Positions 50,407 through 59,833 are shown, numbered from the stretch's first letter. The stretch is DNA of 62,880 nt from DUOX01 sp050944015 (GCA_050944015.1 JBMNQG010000007.1:1-62880), one strand, 5' to 3'. Notes: generated by a model not told the origin, from the sequence alone. Translations and numbers: made by a program.

Positions 50407-51618
50407 CTATTTTAGAAGCTTGTTTGCGTTGATTATTGCTTCGACGTAAAGCTTGTATACCATATTGCTGTCCAAATTATATTTGTTGCAGATCTCCACC
50501 GCCTCGTCCCATTCGGCTTTTTCGATGTGCTTGATAATCTTAAGCAGCTCCGCTTTTTCGCCTTTTTGGGTGAGAAGGGGTTCGCTGATCTCTTTGCTCA
50601 AATGCGTTTCCTTCATGATGGTTTCAATGGAGACGTCCATGATAACGTCGGCAAGGGAAAACAGCCCTATAAGGAAATGGCTTTCCGCACTTTTGTGTCT
50701 GTGCATGCTCTTGGCCAGGCTCTCCATAAAAATTCCCCTTATGAGCGCCATGCGGACAAGTTCATTGGGCTTGTTGCTTGTCTGGTTTAATACGATAAGC
50801 GAGACCCATTTCCTTATATCGTTCAGTCCCAATATGGTCAGAGCGTGCAGAATCCCGGTGACGGAATAGTTCAGTCCGTAATACGCCGAATTCACTATTT
50901 TCAGAAGCCGGTAAGAGAGCACCACGTCCCTCTTGATTATTTCGGCCAGGTCGGCAAAGTTGATCTCAGGGTCCGCAATACTCCGGAGAAGCTGCAGCTT
51001 GCTCAGCCGCGTGGCGTCCACACGGCTGGATGTGGCAATGGTAGGCTTGCAGAAGAAGAAGCCCTGAAACAGGGTAAATCCAAGGGACCGGGCCAGTTCA
51101 AAGGCCTCGTACGTCTCAATCTTTTCCGCAAGAAGCACCTTGCCCGGAGTGTTTCGTATTTTTTTGGCCAGCTGCCTGATATACCCTTCGCCGCTATTGA
51201 GAAAGTCTACCTTGATAATGTCTGCCAGCTCAATAAGGGGATCATACCCTTCGGTATAAATAAAGTCATCAAGGGCAATGATGTATCCCCGTTCCTTAAG
51301 CTTTGCACAAGCCGCCAGCATTTCCTCCGTGGGTTGAATGTCTTCCAGCAGCTCCACGACAAGGATTCTGCTCGGAATAATATGGGGCAGCTCTTCCAAA
51401 ATCAGTTCGGATGTAAAATTCACAAAAGCTTTTTTCCCACCGGTGATTTTGTCGATTCCGATATCGCTGAAAGCTGTAACCAATACGTCCCTGGTTGCGC
51501 TACTCCCGTCTACCGCATCGTATTTTTCGCTGGTCACGTCTGCCCTGTATAGCAGCTCATACCCGTATATGTCCTTTTTTTTATTGAAAATTGGCTGACA
51601 AGCTATACATTCGAACAC
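50407..51618 (-). CDS. EAL-HDOD signalling protein (YuxH/CdgJ type)
   Basis: A 403-residue cytoplasmic protein: an EAL domain (about 1-200) fused to an HDOD domain (about 205-380). EAL-position residues visible are YGYELLYRAD, FVNFTSELI, VVELLEDI, ALDDFIY, DIIKVDF, LAEKIET and GFFFCKP. Several c-di-GMP/metal ligands appear kept but loops differ from active enzymes, so it may bind rather than degrade. The HDOD part has VVLSYRLLKIVNSAYYGLN. The start is probably the GTG at 51618. It is embedded in the flagellar operon between fliY and flgB. CdgJ-type proteins regulate motility in Vibrio; the role here is inferred. Confidence 0.85.
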   Translation of the reverse strand: MFECIACQPIFNKKKDIYGYELLYRADVTSEKYDAVDGSSATRDVLVTAFSDIGIDKITGGKKAFVNFTSELILEELPHIIPSRILVVELLEDIQPTEEMLAACAKLKERGYIIALDDFIYTEGYDPLIELADIIKVDFLNSGEGYIRQLAKKIRNTPGKVLLAEKIETYEAFELARSLGFTLFQGFFFCKPTIATSSRVDATRLSKLQLLRSIADPEINFADLAEIIKRDVVLSYRLLKIVNSAYYGLNYSVTGILHALTILGLNDIRKWVSLIVLNQTSNKPNELVRMALIRGIFMESLAKSMHRHKSAESHFLIGLFSLADVIMDVSIETIMKETHLSKEISEPLLTQKGEKAELLKIIKHIEKAEWDEAVEICNKYNLDSNMVYKLYVEAIINANKLLK

Positions 51619-51697
51619 GTTATCACTCGCAATACAGTATTCTATTGCATAAGGGCATGCAACAAAGTGCCTGCCTTACGCCCAACGGGTACGGCCC

Positions 51698-52909
51698 CTA
51701 TTTTATAAGCTCCGTTATGCGAACCCCGTAGTTTTCATCTATGACAACAACTTCGCCTTTGGCGATGCGCTTCCCGTTGACAATCACGTCAACCAGTTCG
51801 CCAGCCAATTTGTCAAGGACAACTATGGAGCCGATACCCAAATTAAGCACTTCGCCAAGGCTTTTCTTCGATTTCCCAAGCTCCACGGTCACCTGGAGGG
51901 GAATATCATTGATAAGGTCGAAGTTGGAGTCCTTATCGTCCTCTTCCGGAGCGTGTCTTTCAGGCTCGTCAAAGGATTGGAACACTGCGGGCTTTACGGC
52001 TTTGAGAGGCTGAGCTGCTTTCGGCGGCGCCGCTGGAGTAGCACTTCTTTTTGCAGAAGCGGCGGGTCTTGCCGCCGGGGGTGCAGCCGGCTTGACTGGG
52101 GCGGCGGGTTCTGGAATTTCGGGTTCGCTTTGGACATGGGTATTCATAAGCAGGCCTATAAGGTCCTTGGCCATGTCTATGGGCATTATCTGGAGAAGCT
52201 TGCTTTTCAACAGCCCCTCTATCTCCATGTCAAAGCTGACCTTGACGACGGGAGTGGCTCCGTCCAGGAACTTTGCCACATTCTCATCGGCCTCCATCCT
52301 GAACACCTGAGGAGGTGAAATGTTGACCGGGTCGCCCATCATATCGCTCATTGCGGTGGCCGCCGAGCCCATCATTTGATTCATCAATTCGCTCATAGCG
52401 CTCAGGTGAATCTCATTTAAAACCACGTTGTCGGGGTCAACATCTCCGTCGCCACCCATGAGCAAATCCGTTATGAGGGCTGCGTCAAAGTCCTTTAATA
52501 TCAGCAGGTTTTTGCCGTACAGTCCCTCGATAAACTCCACGCTTATTGCAAGAAAGGGGCATTTATAGGCGGCCAGGACGTTTTCCGATTTATACAGAGC
52601 CACGCGTGGGGTTGTGATGCTCACCTTCCGGCCAAGTAGTTTATACATAATGGTGGCGGAGGTGCCTATGCAAATATTCCCAACTTCCCCAAGGGCGTCA
52701 ATTTCAGAATCGTTAAAATATGTTGAAATATCTTCCTTAAAGCTCTCGTCCAAATCGGGATTCTCCACATCGTGTGCTACGTAATTGGAGTTTTCCGTCT
52801 GGCCTTCATCCGGGGCGGACGTTTCCAGAACTACTTTTCCTTCCCCGTTTTCGGATGAAAGTTCCCCCAGCAGCATAGCGTCTATCTCATGTTGAGATAA
52901 ATTACCCAT
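51698..52909 (-). CDS. fliY: flagellar motor switch phosphatase FliY (CheC + FliN)
   Basis: A 403-residue switch protein. An N-terminal CheY-P-binding peptide (LSQHEIDAMLLG) is followed by a CheC-type phosphatase domain with both catalytic centres intact (DALGEVGNICIG and SAMSELMNQMMG). An Ala/Pro-rich linker runs from about residue 255 to 320, and the C-terminal FliN domain ends with VTVELGKSKKSLGEVLNLGI and GEVVVIDENYGVRITELI. It works in the C ring with FliM and removes phosphate from CheY-P. It overlaps fliM by 8 bases. Confidence 0.95.
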   Translation of the reverse strand: MGNLSQHEIDAMLLGELSSENGEGKVVLETSAPDEGQTENSNYVAHDVENPDLDESFKEDISTYFNDSEIDALGEVGNICIGTSATIMYKLLGRKVSITTPRVALYKSENVLAAYKCPFLAISVEFIEGLYGKNLLILKDFDAALITDLLMGGDGDVDPDNVVLNEIHLSAMSELMNQMMGSAATAMSDMMGDPVNISPPQVFRMEADENVAKFLDGATPVVKVSFDMEIEGLLKSKLLQIMPIDMAKDLIGLLMNTHVQSEPEIPEPAAPVKPAAPPAARPAASAKRSATPAAPPKAAQPLKAVKPAVFQSFDEPERHAPEEDDKDSNFDLINDIPLQVTVELGKSKKSLGEVLNLGIGSIVVLDKLAGELVDVIVNGKRIAKGEVVVIDENYGVRITELIK

Positions 52910-53885
52910 GGTCTTCCTCTCCTCTGATTACATCTATAATTTTAACTGCGCAACTGTTTTTATATTTGCCCAACGAAGCACGGAATTTTGGGATATGCTC
53001 AAACATCACCGTAACGGGCTCGTCCACCCTGTGCTGAAGCTGAATTACATCGCCCACTTTGAGGCTCATTATGTCTCTGACGGAGGCTTCAGTAGGATTA
53101 AACGTGGTGCTCACCGTAATAGCGGAGCTTACAATCGAATTCATCATGTTCTTCGGATTTTTTTGTACTTCCTTTCTGGCGCTGCCGGTGTACCAAACTC
53201 TTGTGGTCAGCTTTTTTGTTAAAGGCTCTATGGCTTGATGGGGCAGGCAAAACCCTATAAGCCCGCTCTCGTTTCCGATGGTAATGTTCATGGTCACCAG
53301 CAATACCGGCTCGTTCAAATCAACAATCTGGGCAAACTGCATGCTGGTCTCAACCTTTTCAAGGGTTGATCTGACGTCCATTACCTTCGACCACGCCTCA
53401 TCCAGGTTTTTCAGCATTTGCCACAGGACACGCTCCATGATGGCCAATTCAATCTCAGTAAACTGCCTGCCCTCAGATGAAATTTCCTTCGTTCCCCCCA
53501 GCACCCTGCTGATAATCGAATAAGCTATTTCCTTGCTCATCTCCATGATTACGGAGCCGTTGAAGGGGGTCACGTTGACTATCCCTATAATAACCGGAGA
53601 CGGCACGGAATTGTTAAACTCGCTGAAAGATAACTCTTCAATTGACAGGATCTCCGCATCACAGCTTGCCCTTAGGGTGCCCATAAGGTAATTCGACAGC
53701 AGATGTCCAAAGTTTTTATAAATTACGCTGATGGCCCGTATCAGATCCTTTGTAAAGCGGTTGGCCGTTCTGAAGTCATAAATCTTAATGTTATCTTCCG
53801 AATGTTCCTGGCTCTCGTCGCTTTCTCCAGCTATTAATGCCTTCATGAGTTCGTCTATTTCTGCCTGCGACAAAATATCATTCAT
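52902..53885 (-). CDS. fliM: flagellar motor switch protein FliM
   Basis: A 327-residue C-ring protein that receives CheY-P and sets rotation direction. The N-terminal CheY-binding motif is DILSQAEIDELMKAL. The middle CheC-like domain includes NRFTKDLIRAISVIYKNFGH, and the C-terminal SpoA domain has LKVGDVIQLQHRVDEPV. The ATG at 53885 follows a GAGTGAT site; an in-frame start 12 codons earlier is possible. The end overlaps fliY by 8 bases. Confidence 0.94.
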   Translation of the reverse strand: MNDILSQAEIDELMKALIAGESDESQEHSEDNIKIYDFRTANRFTKDLIRAISVIYKNFGHLLSNYLMGTLRASCDAEILSIEELSFSEFNNSVPSPVIIGIVNVTPFNGSVIMEMSKEIAYSIISRVLGGTKEISSEGRQFTEIELAIMERVLWQMLKNLDEAWSKVMDVRSTLEKVETSMQFAQIVDLNEPVLLVTMNITIGNESGLIGFCLPHQAIEPLTKKLTTRVWYTGSARKEVQKNPKNMMNSIVSSAITVSTTFNPTEASVRDIMSLKVGDVIQLQHRVDEPVTVMFEHIPKFRASLGKYKNSCAVKIIDVIRGEEDHG

Positions 53886-53957
53886 TTCAATCACTCGCTT
53901 AACGTTTCGATTTAAGCTCAATTTGCCCTGCCTTTTATGTAATCTGCCTGCCGGGCA

Positions 53958-54377
53958 TCATTGCATTACAAAGTCGCTGAAAAAGACGGTTGTGATGCCG
54001 TCAATCTGCAGCGCCTCGTTCAGCGCCTGCGAGATGGTTACGCGCAGTTCCTCCTGGATCCCCTGCTTGAGAATATCTTCCTCAGACAGATTTCTCAGTA
54101 TGAACAGTATGGTATCCCGGACTACGGGCAGGTTTTCATCAAGGTACTCCGAAAGCTTCTTGTCGTTAATGCCAAGCACGACGGTGGCCTTGAAAAGCTT
54201 TTGGCTGCCCTTTACGTTGGTGACAAAAGAGTCTTTAATCGCGTAGCTAATTACTACCGTCCCTTCCGGAGTGCTTTCCCCCGCATTTCTAAAATAAAAC
54301 GTATATACCGCGACACCGATTGCCAAAACGGCAATTATGATAATAATAAAGTTCGGTTTTTTCTTTGCCTTATCCAC
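53958..54377 (-). CDS. fliL: flagellar basal-body-associated protein FliL
   Basis: A 139-residue single-span membrane protein around the stator. The N-terminal helix IIIIIAVLAIGVAVYTFYF is followed by a periplasm-side domain with VTNVKGSQKLFKATVVLGIN and a C-terminal DGITTVFFSDFVMQ matching the FliL end. It is encoded between motB and fliM, the usual position. Confidence 0.92.
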   Translation of the reverse strand: MDKAKKKPNFIIIIIAVLAIGVAVYTFYFRNAGESTPEGTVVISYAIKDSFVTNVKGSQKLFKATVVLGINDKKLSEYLDENLPVVRDTILFILRNLSEEDILKQGIQEELRVTISQALNEALQIDGITTVFFSDFVMQ

Positions 54378-54396
54378 TGTACCTGCTTCCCTTCCG

Positions 54397-55164
54397 CTAT
54401 TTCAATTCCGCTTTTTCCAAAACAAAGTCCACTCTTCTGTTCAGCTGACGGCCCTCAGGGGTATCGTTCGTTGCAATGGGCTGATATTCCCCATACCCCA
54501 CTGCCGATAACATTTTTTCGTCTATAATGCCCCATTCAAGAACCTTCCGCAGGGTATTGGTGGCCCTCTTTACCGAAAGGTCCCAGTTGTCCTCAAACAT
54601 AGCGTTTCTTATGGGTACGTTATCCGTATGGCCCTCAATATGCACCATTTTAATTGATGAAATGTTTTCGTCAATAATTTTTATTATGTGCCTGAGGGTT
54701 TCCTCGCTCTCCGGACGAATATTTGCCTTTCCAGAATCAAAGAGTGCTATTTCGTTAAAGCGAAGTATAATTACCTCATCAGTTCTTTCGACACTGAGCT
54801 GCCCTTCCAGCTTGTTTTTTTCAATATAATCCTTGATATTTTGATACAGCTGGTCAAAGGTCTCGTCAATGGCCTTTTGCTCGGCATTCAGCCAGTAGTA
54901 ATCGACATCCCTGTTTTCGTAGTTTACCATGGGGTCTATTTTGGGTATGGGATCCTCCCGTACTGCCACTATGTCAAGAGTATCTACCGCAGCCGGGGCA
55001 CCTGTGCGGGTAAAGGCCCCCACAAGTTCCTGCCATTTCTGGCTGTCAATCGTAGAAAACGAATACAGAAGCACAAAGAAGCAAAGGAGAAGGGTCACCA
55101 TATCGCCATATGTATCCATCCAGCTATAACCTTTTTCATCATTAGACGGCGCCGGCCTTTTCAT
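54397..55164 (-). CDS. motB: flagellar stator protein MotB
   Basis: A 255-residue stator subunit with one membrane helix and a peptidoglycan-binding OmpA-like domain. The helix SWMDTYGDMVTLLLCFFVLL carries the conserved aspartate of the ion path. The OmpA domain shows HIEGHTDNVPIRN and WDLSVKRATNTLRKVLE. The ATG at 55164 follows AGGGGGTG; the GTG in that string is too close to serve as start. It follows motA closely. Proton or sodium use was not determined. Confidence 0.94.
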   Translation of the reverse strand: MKRPAPSNDEKGYSWMDTYGDMVTLLLCFFVLLYSFSTIDSQKWQELVGAFTRTGAPAAVDTLDIVAVREDPIPKIDPMVNYENRDVDYYWLNAEQKAIDETFDQLYQNIKDYIEKNKLEGQLSVERTDEVIILRFNEIALFDSGKANIRPESEETLRHIIKIIDENISSIKMVHIEGHTDNVPIRNAMFEDNWDLSVKRATNTLRKVLEWGIIDEKMLSAVGYGEYQPIATNDTPEGRQLNRRVDFVLEKAELK

Positions 55165-55207
55165 AGCGCTCACCCCCTAACCAAGTCATTCATCCAGAAT
55201 TGTCAGT

Positions 55208-55996
55208 TCAGACGCTGCTTCTTGCAACTTCCCGGGCGATGTTTCTCTGCTGCTGAGCGTTAGACAGATACGCGTTGAGCTTTTCCCTGATAATCCGTGG
55301 GTTCTCACCGTTCTGAATAGCCATAATCCCTTCTATTATCAACTCTTTATGCAGGTATTCAGCTTCGCCTATCGTTCTAAGCCGCTTTGACAAGGGACTG
55401 AATACCAGGTTAGCCAGTACAGAGCCGTAGAAGGTTGTAACCAGCGCAACGGACATATTGGGTCCCAGGGAATCCAGGTCGTCCAAATCCCTCAGCATGT
55501 TGATAAGACCGATAAGGGTTCCTATCATACCGAATGCCGGGGCATAGGCGGCTGCCGATTCCAGAATCGCCCGGTTTTCGGCATGTCGCTCCTTTGTAAC
55601 CGACAGTTCTGTCTCAAGAATGCTCCTTATAAGTTCGGGGTTAGAGCCATCCACAACCAGAAGGATACCCTTTTTCAAAAAAGGCTCGTCCATATTGTCA
55701 GTCAGCTCTTCCAGCGCCAGCAAACCGTTTCTTCTGGCCACATTAGCGATTTCAACAATGGTTTCTATATCCTTGTCATAATCAATCCTGCTCTCGCCAA
55801 AGGCCACCTTTAAAGCCTTAAACAGGCTAATTAACCTGGGCATGGAATAAGAGGCTACGGTTGCGCAGATAGTGCCGCCAAACGTTATGAATATGGAAGC
55901 CGGATCAAAAAAGTCAATCAGATTTCCTTTGGTTGCAATACTGATAATTATGAATGCAAAGCCAAGTATAAGGCTTGCAATTGTTGATATGTTCAT
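55208..55996 (-). CDS. motA: flagellar stator protein MotA
   Basis: A 262-residue stator subunit with four membrane helices and a cytoplasmic loop that pushes FliG. STIASLILGFAFIIISIATK opens the protein. The loop residues and the late helices AAAYAPAFGMIGTLIGLINM and MSVALVTTFYGSVLANLVFS carry the conserved proline and are typical. The ATG at 55996 has GGAGAGG at good spacing. It lies next to flbD and motB within the flagellar operon. Confidence 0.95.
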   Translation of the reverse strand: MNISTIASLILGFAFIIISIATKGNLIDFFDPASIFITFGGTICATVASYSMPRLISLFKALKVAFGESRIDYDKDIETIVEIANVARRNGLLALEELTDNMDEPFLKKGILLVVDGSNPELIRSILETELSVTKERHAENRAILESAAAYAPAFGMIGTLIGLINMLRDLDDLDSLGPNMSVALVTTFYGSVLANLVFSPLSKRLRTIGEAEYLHKELIIEGIMAIQNGENPRIIREKLNAYLSNAQQQRNIAREVARSSV

Positions 55997-56026
55997 AGCC
56001 TGCCTCTCCACCTAAAGAAATTTTCC

Positions 56027-56245
56027 TTACTGCTCGATGACTTCACCGTACTCCCTCTGCACTATCATGATGCTGCCTCGAGCTTTTTCAATAAGTTTTA
56101 TTATCTCTTCGGCGGTTTCGGCAACAGCTATTTTACGTCCCGAAGATAAAGTTATGATAGTGTCCGGCGTTTCCTCCATGAATTCGATAAGATCCTCATT
56201 TATCCAGAATTGCTCCTGCTTGTTTATCCGTGTCAGCTTAATCAT
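56027..56245 (-). CDS. flbD: FlbD-family flagellar protein (swrD)
   Basis: A 72-residue protein of the FlbD/SwrD family, which in Bacillus raises stator power for swarming. IKLTRINKQEQFWINEDLIE and FMEETPDTIITLSSGRKIAV match the family. The ATG at 56245 follows GGAGG. It sits between flgE and motA, the standard Gram-positive position. Confidence 0.92.
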   Translation of the reverse strand: MIKLTRINKQEQFWINEDLIEFMEETPDTIITLSSGRKIAVAETAEEIIKLIEKARGSIMIVQREYGEVIEQ

Positions 56246-56319
56246 ATGTATCCTCCATATCCGTTCATCCGGGCACAATCCCCAAAGGGGCGCTGGCCTT
56301 GCCGATTACCGCATTACTT

Positions 56320-57321
56320 TTAACGCTTGAGGTTTACGAGCTCCTCCAGCATGCTGTCGGAAGTGGTGATGACCCTGGAATTTGCCTGGAATCCCCTTTG
56401 CATGATAATCATGTTGGTAAGTTCGTTGGCAAGGTCCACATTGGACATCTCCAAGCTTCCGGGAGTAAGGGAGCCGCAGTTGTTGCCCACAAAATTGTAG
56501 GTAGGCCCGCCGCTGTTATTTGACTCTTGGTAATAGCTTTGACCAATTTTCTCAAGTCCGGCGGAGTTGTTGAAAGTGGCCAGCACCAGTCTGCCTATTT
56601 TTACGACGGTAGAGATAGTTTTGTTTACGGTGGTTGTCGTTGTTCCGGAAGGATCGCTTGGATCGGGAATAGTAACTTCAACTTCTACGGTTTCCGTTTT
56701 CGTTGCAGTTATAAAACCGTTTTTATCTATTGCGTATTCAGAAAGCGTATACAAAGTCGTCCCGTCAGTGTCGAGCACTTCTCCCTGCAATCGGATTTTC
56801 CCAAACAGGGGAGTTTCGGTCGTATCATCTATAAGTTCAGCGCCATTTTCTATGCTGCTGTAATCAATCAGGCCGCTAGTGGGATCAGGTGTTAAGTTAT
56901 TAATACCCACCGCCATTACATAGTTGCCGTTGGCAGTGACAAGATAGCCCTCTGCGTCCAAAGTGAAAGCGCCGTTTCTGGTATAGGAGTAGGTCCCATC
57001 GCCGTTGTCTATAACGAAAAATCCCTCGCCGGAAATTGCAAGATCAAGGGGATAGGAAGTGGTTTGGGTGGTCCCCTGGGTCATGTTCATGTCTATTGAA
57101 GCAATCTGGGTACCCAGTCCTATCTGCATGGGATTTACGCCGCCGGTGTTACCTGTCGGGGCGGTTGCGGCGCTGATGGTCTGGCTGTAAATGTCCTGAA
57201 ACATGGTTCTGCTGGATTTAAAACCGGTGGTGTTGACGTTGGAAATATTGTTTCCAATGACGTCCATGGCGGTCTGATGGCTTTTCAGTCCGGAAACTGC
57301 CGAAAAAAGTGAGCGCATCAT
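56320..57321 (-). CDS. flgE: flagellar hook protein FlgE
   Basis: A 333-residue hook subunit. The N-terminal end (SLFSAVSGLKSHQTAMDVIG, NNISNVNTTGFKSSRTMF) and the C-terminal SLEMSNVDLANELTNMIIMQ with RGFQANSRVITTSDSML form the coiled core. The central part is variable and Thr-rich (SGTTTTTVNKT). It is on the short side for a hook protein but complete. It is placed after flgD and fliK, as expected for hook and hook-length genes. Confidence 0.92.
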   Translation of the reverse strand: MMRSLFSAVSGLKSHQTAMDVIGNNISNVNTTGFKSSRTMFQDIYSQTISAATAPTGNTGGVNPMQIGLGTQIASIDMNMTQGTTQTTSYPLDLAISGEGFFVIDNGDGTYSYTRNGAFTLDAEGYLVTANGNYVMAVGINNLTPDPTSGLIDYSSIENGAELIDDTTETPLFGKIRLQGEVLDTDGTTLYTLSEYAIDKNGFITATKTETVEVEVTIPDPSDPSGTTTTTVNKTISTVVKIGRLVLATFNNSAGLEKIGQSYYQESNNSGGPTYNFVGNNCGSLTPGSLEMSNVDLANELTNMIIMQRGFQANSRVITTSDSMLEELVNLKR

Positions 57322-57373
57322 AAAGCTTCATCTCCCATCAAGTAATGTTTAGAATTTAGAATTATATTTCCTG

Positions 57374-57817
57374 TTAATTGTTGTTTGTTTCGATAACCGA
57401 GGGGTCTATTACCTCAGTAATCTTGGATACCGGTATTGCCAAATCGCCTGAAACCACATACTGGGTCCCGTCTTTGATTATTATACTTTCCGCCAGGCCC
57501 ATGAAGGTCTCGGTTACCCCAGTATTGCTGTTGAGAATCTCCGCATAGACGTATTTACCCAACATGCCGTAAGCCTGGGAATTCGAGAGTGTCAAATTCA
57601 TCTGCTGGAGCTGCTCCATGGTGGTCATCTGGGCAAGCTGAGTTACAAAAGCGGTGTCCGTCTGGGGTTCCAGCGGGTCCTGATATTGCAGTTGGGCCAC
57701 CAGCAACTGCAGAAAAGTGTCCGTACTGGGGGTAAGGCCGGGGTTCGTTCTGTTCTTATTCGCGTCGCTTTCTACATATGTAACAGAACTGGACATATCT
57801 GCCGCATTTACATTCAT
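57374..57817 (-). CDS. flgD: flagellar hook assembly protein FlgD
   Basis: A 147-residue hook-cap scaffold, short like many Clostridial FlgD proteins. The conserved N-terminal core DTFLQLLVAQLQYQDPLEPQ with TDTAFVTQLAQMTTMEQL is intact. The remaining part is a short domain, without the second (tudor/Fn3) domain of E. coli FlgD. It lies between fliK and flgE. Confidence 0.93.
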   Translation of the reverse strand: MNVNAADMSSSVTYVESDANKNRTNPGLTPSTDTFLQLLVAQLQYQDPLEPQTDTAFVTQLAQMTTMEQLQQMNLTLSNSQAYGMLGKYVYAEILNSNTGVTETFMGLAESIIIKDGTQYVVSGDLAIPVSKITEVIDPSVIETNNN

Positions 57818-57835
57818 AAAACCTACCTCTTTCCG

Positions 57836-59104
57836 CTATACTCGGTATTCAAGGGCTCCGTCGTCTTCGGCCGCCGCATCCAGAATTCCTTTCCAGGCAT
57901 AAATGCCCTGGCCGTCAACGGAGTCTATATTATTTTCGTCCTTATACCCCCTGTTGGGATGCCTCTCCGCATCCCCGCCGAGGCTTTTCCCTGAATTCAT
58001 GTCCCTGCCGGCCTGCTCGAAAAGCACATCCACGTTCTCAACGGTAATGCCCTTGTTTTCCATGGACTGGACCAGCTTTTGTATCTGGTCGCTGATTATT
58101 GCGCATATCTCCCTGTCCTCGGATTTTATCTTCGCAACTATTCCTTTCTCAGTGCTGGTAACGGATATGCGCAGTTCTCCCAGGCTTTCCGGCTCCAGAA
58201 CAATGCGGATTTCCCTGCCGCCGCTCTCCGTGCTTCTAAGGTCCTCCAAAAAGCTGTTCAGGGCTCTTTCCACGGCGACGCTCTTCTCCGCAGCCGCTGC
58301 GCCCCGCTCCGATACATGGTTGAGCTGCGGCTGCATGCCCGATATGCCCTGGTTTTCAGCCGCTTCATTATAAGGCGGCTCCTTTTCCCTGGAGAGCAGG
58401 CGGTTGAAAGGCTCCTCTTTAGAGGATTCGTCGCTCATGCTGCGGAGCAGGCTGGTAACCTTTTCCGCCACGTCACCCGGCGCAGCCTTTTGACTCTCTT
58501 GGACGGGATTCCCCGACGCATGCTGCTCGGAATCCCTGCTTTGAATCCCGGGTTTTTTATCAGGATTTGCCTCCAGATGCTGCGGCACTCCGGCCTGCGG
58601 CTCCTGTGCCGGTATCTGCCGGCCAAACGTCTCCGCCGGCTGCGTCTTATCCGGCTCCGCCGCCACATCTTCCTGAAGGCTTTCCACAGGCTGCTGCGAT
58701 TCCTGGGCCGGCGCCTGGTCGGGCAAATCCGGCAGCTGCGAATCCAGCAGCCCTGTTTCCGGGGCAGCCGCTTCCGCAGCGGCAGTTCCAGCCTCCGCCG
58801 GCTGGGATGTGAGCTTGACGGGTACGAAATAACACAGTGCAAGCCCATTCAGCAGGGCAACATCCTGTGCCGGCGCGTCTTCATCGGCTGCGGTATCTTC
58901 CCCGAGACTTTCAATCGAAGATTCCGCGCCGCTCCCGTCCGCTGCTTCCATGGAAAGGCCTCGAAGCAACAGCTTCGTAAAAGACGGTTTACCCGCCGCG
59001 GCATCTGGTTCCACAATCTGGACGCCGGCCGGAACTCCTGCCATGGTCATGCAGTCCAGCACCTGTTCCGCAAACGGGGAACCGGTTGCGGGAATAGCCT
59101 GCAT
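57836..59104 (-). CDS. fliK: flagellar hook-length control protein FliK
   Basis: A 422-residue exported ruler protein. The long N-terminal part (to about residue 280) is low-complexity and rich in Ala, Glu, Pro and Gln, as usual for FliK. The C-terminal domain has EIRIVLEPESLGELRISVTS, the LxPxxLGxL-type signature. Sequence outside that domain is not diagnostic. It is encoded between the MotE-like gene and flgD. Confidence 0.88.
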   Translation of the reverse strand: MQAIPATGSPFAEQVLDCMTMAGVPAGVQIVEPDAAAGKPSFTKLLLRGLSMEAADGSGAESSIESLGEDTAADEDAPAQDVALLNGLALCYFVPVKLTSQPAEAGTAAAEAAAPETGLLDSQLPDLPDQAPAQESQQPVESLQEDVAAEPDKTQPAETFGRQIPAQEPQAGVPQHLEANPDKKPGIQSRDSEQHASGNPVQESQKAAPGDVAEKVTSLLRSMSDESSKEEPFNRLLSREKEPPYNEAAENQGISGMQPQLNHVSERGAAAAEKSVAVERALNSFLEDLRSTESGGREIRIVLEPESLGELRISVTSTEKGIVAKIKSEDREICAIISDQIQKLVQSMENKGITVENVDVLFEQAGRDMNSGKSLGGDAERHPNRGYKDENNIDSVDGQGIYAWKGILDAAAEDDGALEYRV

Positions 59105-59158
59105 TTGTCATCCCTCCTCCTTCATAGATTTTATATTTACCGCTAATAACTTCCGGTA

Positions 59159-59833
59159 TCAGCCCAGCATTATTTTCGTCAGCGCAGCCGCAAGGCTGGC
59201 GTTCATTTGCTCCAGCACAAGCGCCGAGGCGGCCGGCTTCATGTGATAAAGTATCAGGGACATTTCCACGTTCCCGTACATGTTTTCAAGGATTTCCGCG
59301 GCCTTGGCCGGGTCCATATTGCCGTATATGTTGGCTACCTTTTTTATCTCCTCAAGCTTTTCTTCTGAAAGCTCGCTTAAAATCTCCTCAAAGGTCTTGT
59401 TCCCCTCTTCCAGGGACTTTTGTTTTTCCTCCAGTTCAGCCTGCAGCTGGTTCAGCTGGGTTTCGCGTTCATTCAGCAGCTTTTCCCTCTCGTCAAGCGC
59501 TGCCTCCTTCTTGTTCAGCGCCCGCTCCTTAACTTCCAGAGCGTCTTCCTCCGGGATCTTCTCCACCAGCCCCACGTATTCCAAAATGGGGGTCAACAGC
59601 CCGGTAAAATGAAGTGCCGCCACTGCGCCGCCTACAAGAATAATGAAACTTATGAGAATGATTAGAAGCTTGCGAATTTTTTTCGTTTTCTTGGGGTTTT
59701 CTCCCTTTTTTGCGTTGACCTTGGCGGGGTCTACGTTGTCCACTTTTGGGCGGAAAGTTTCCGAGAATTTGTCTTTTCCTTTGGCGCCCTTACCCGAAGT
59801 TGTTTTCGGTCCAGATATTGTCGCTTCATTCAT
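59159..59833 (-). CDS. MotE/YlxF-like flagellar protein with MgtE-N domain
   Basis: A 224-residue protein: a basic N-terminus, one membrane helix (LLIILISFIILVGGAVAALH), a long heptad-type coiled coil (about residues 90-155, EKLLNERETQLNQLQAELEE) and a C-terminal MgtE_N-like domain (YGNMDPAKAAEILENMYGNV). Homologues occupy the same spot in Gram-positive flagellar operons (YlxF); MotE in others acts as a stator chaperone. The ATG at 59833 has AGGGAG 8 bases upstream. Function here is inferred from layout. Confidence 0.82.
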   Translation of the reverse strand: MNEATISGPKTTSGKGAKGKDKFSETFRPKVDNVDPAKVNAKKGENPKKTKKIRKLLIILISFIILVGGAVAALHFTGLLTPILEYVGLVEKIPEEDALEVKERALNKKEAALDEREKLLNERETQLNQLQAELEEKQKSLEEGNKTFEEILSELSEEKLEEIKKVANIYGNMDPAKAAEILENMYGNVEMSLILYHMKPAASALVLEQMNASLAAALTKIMLG

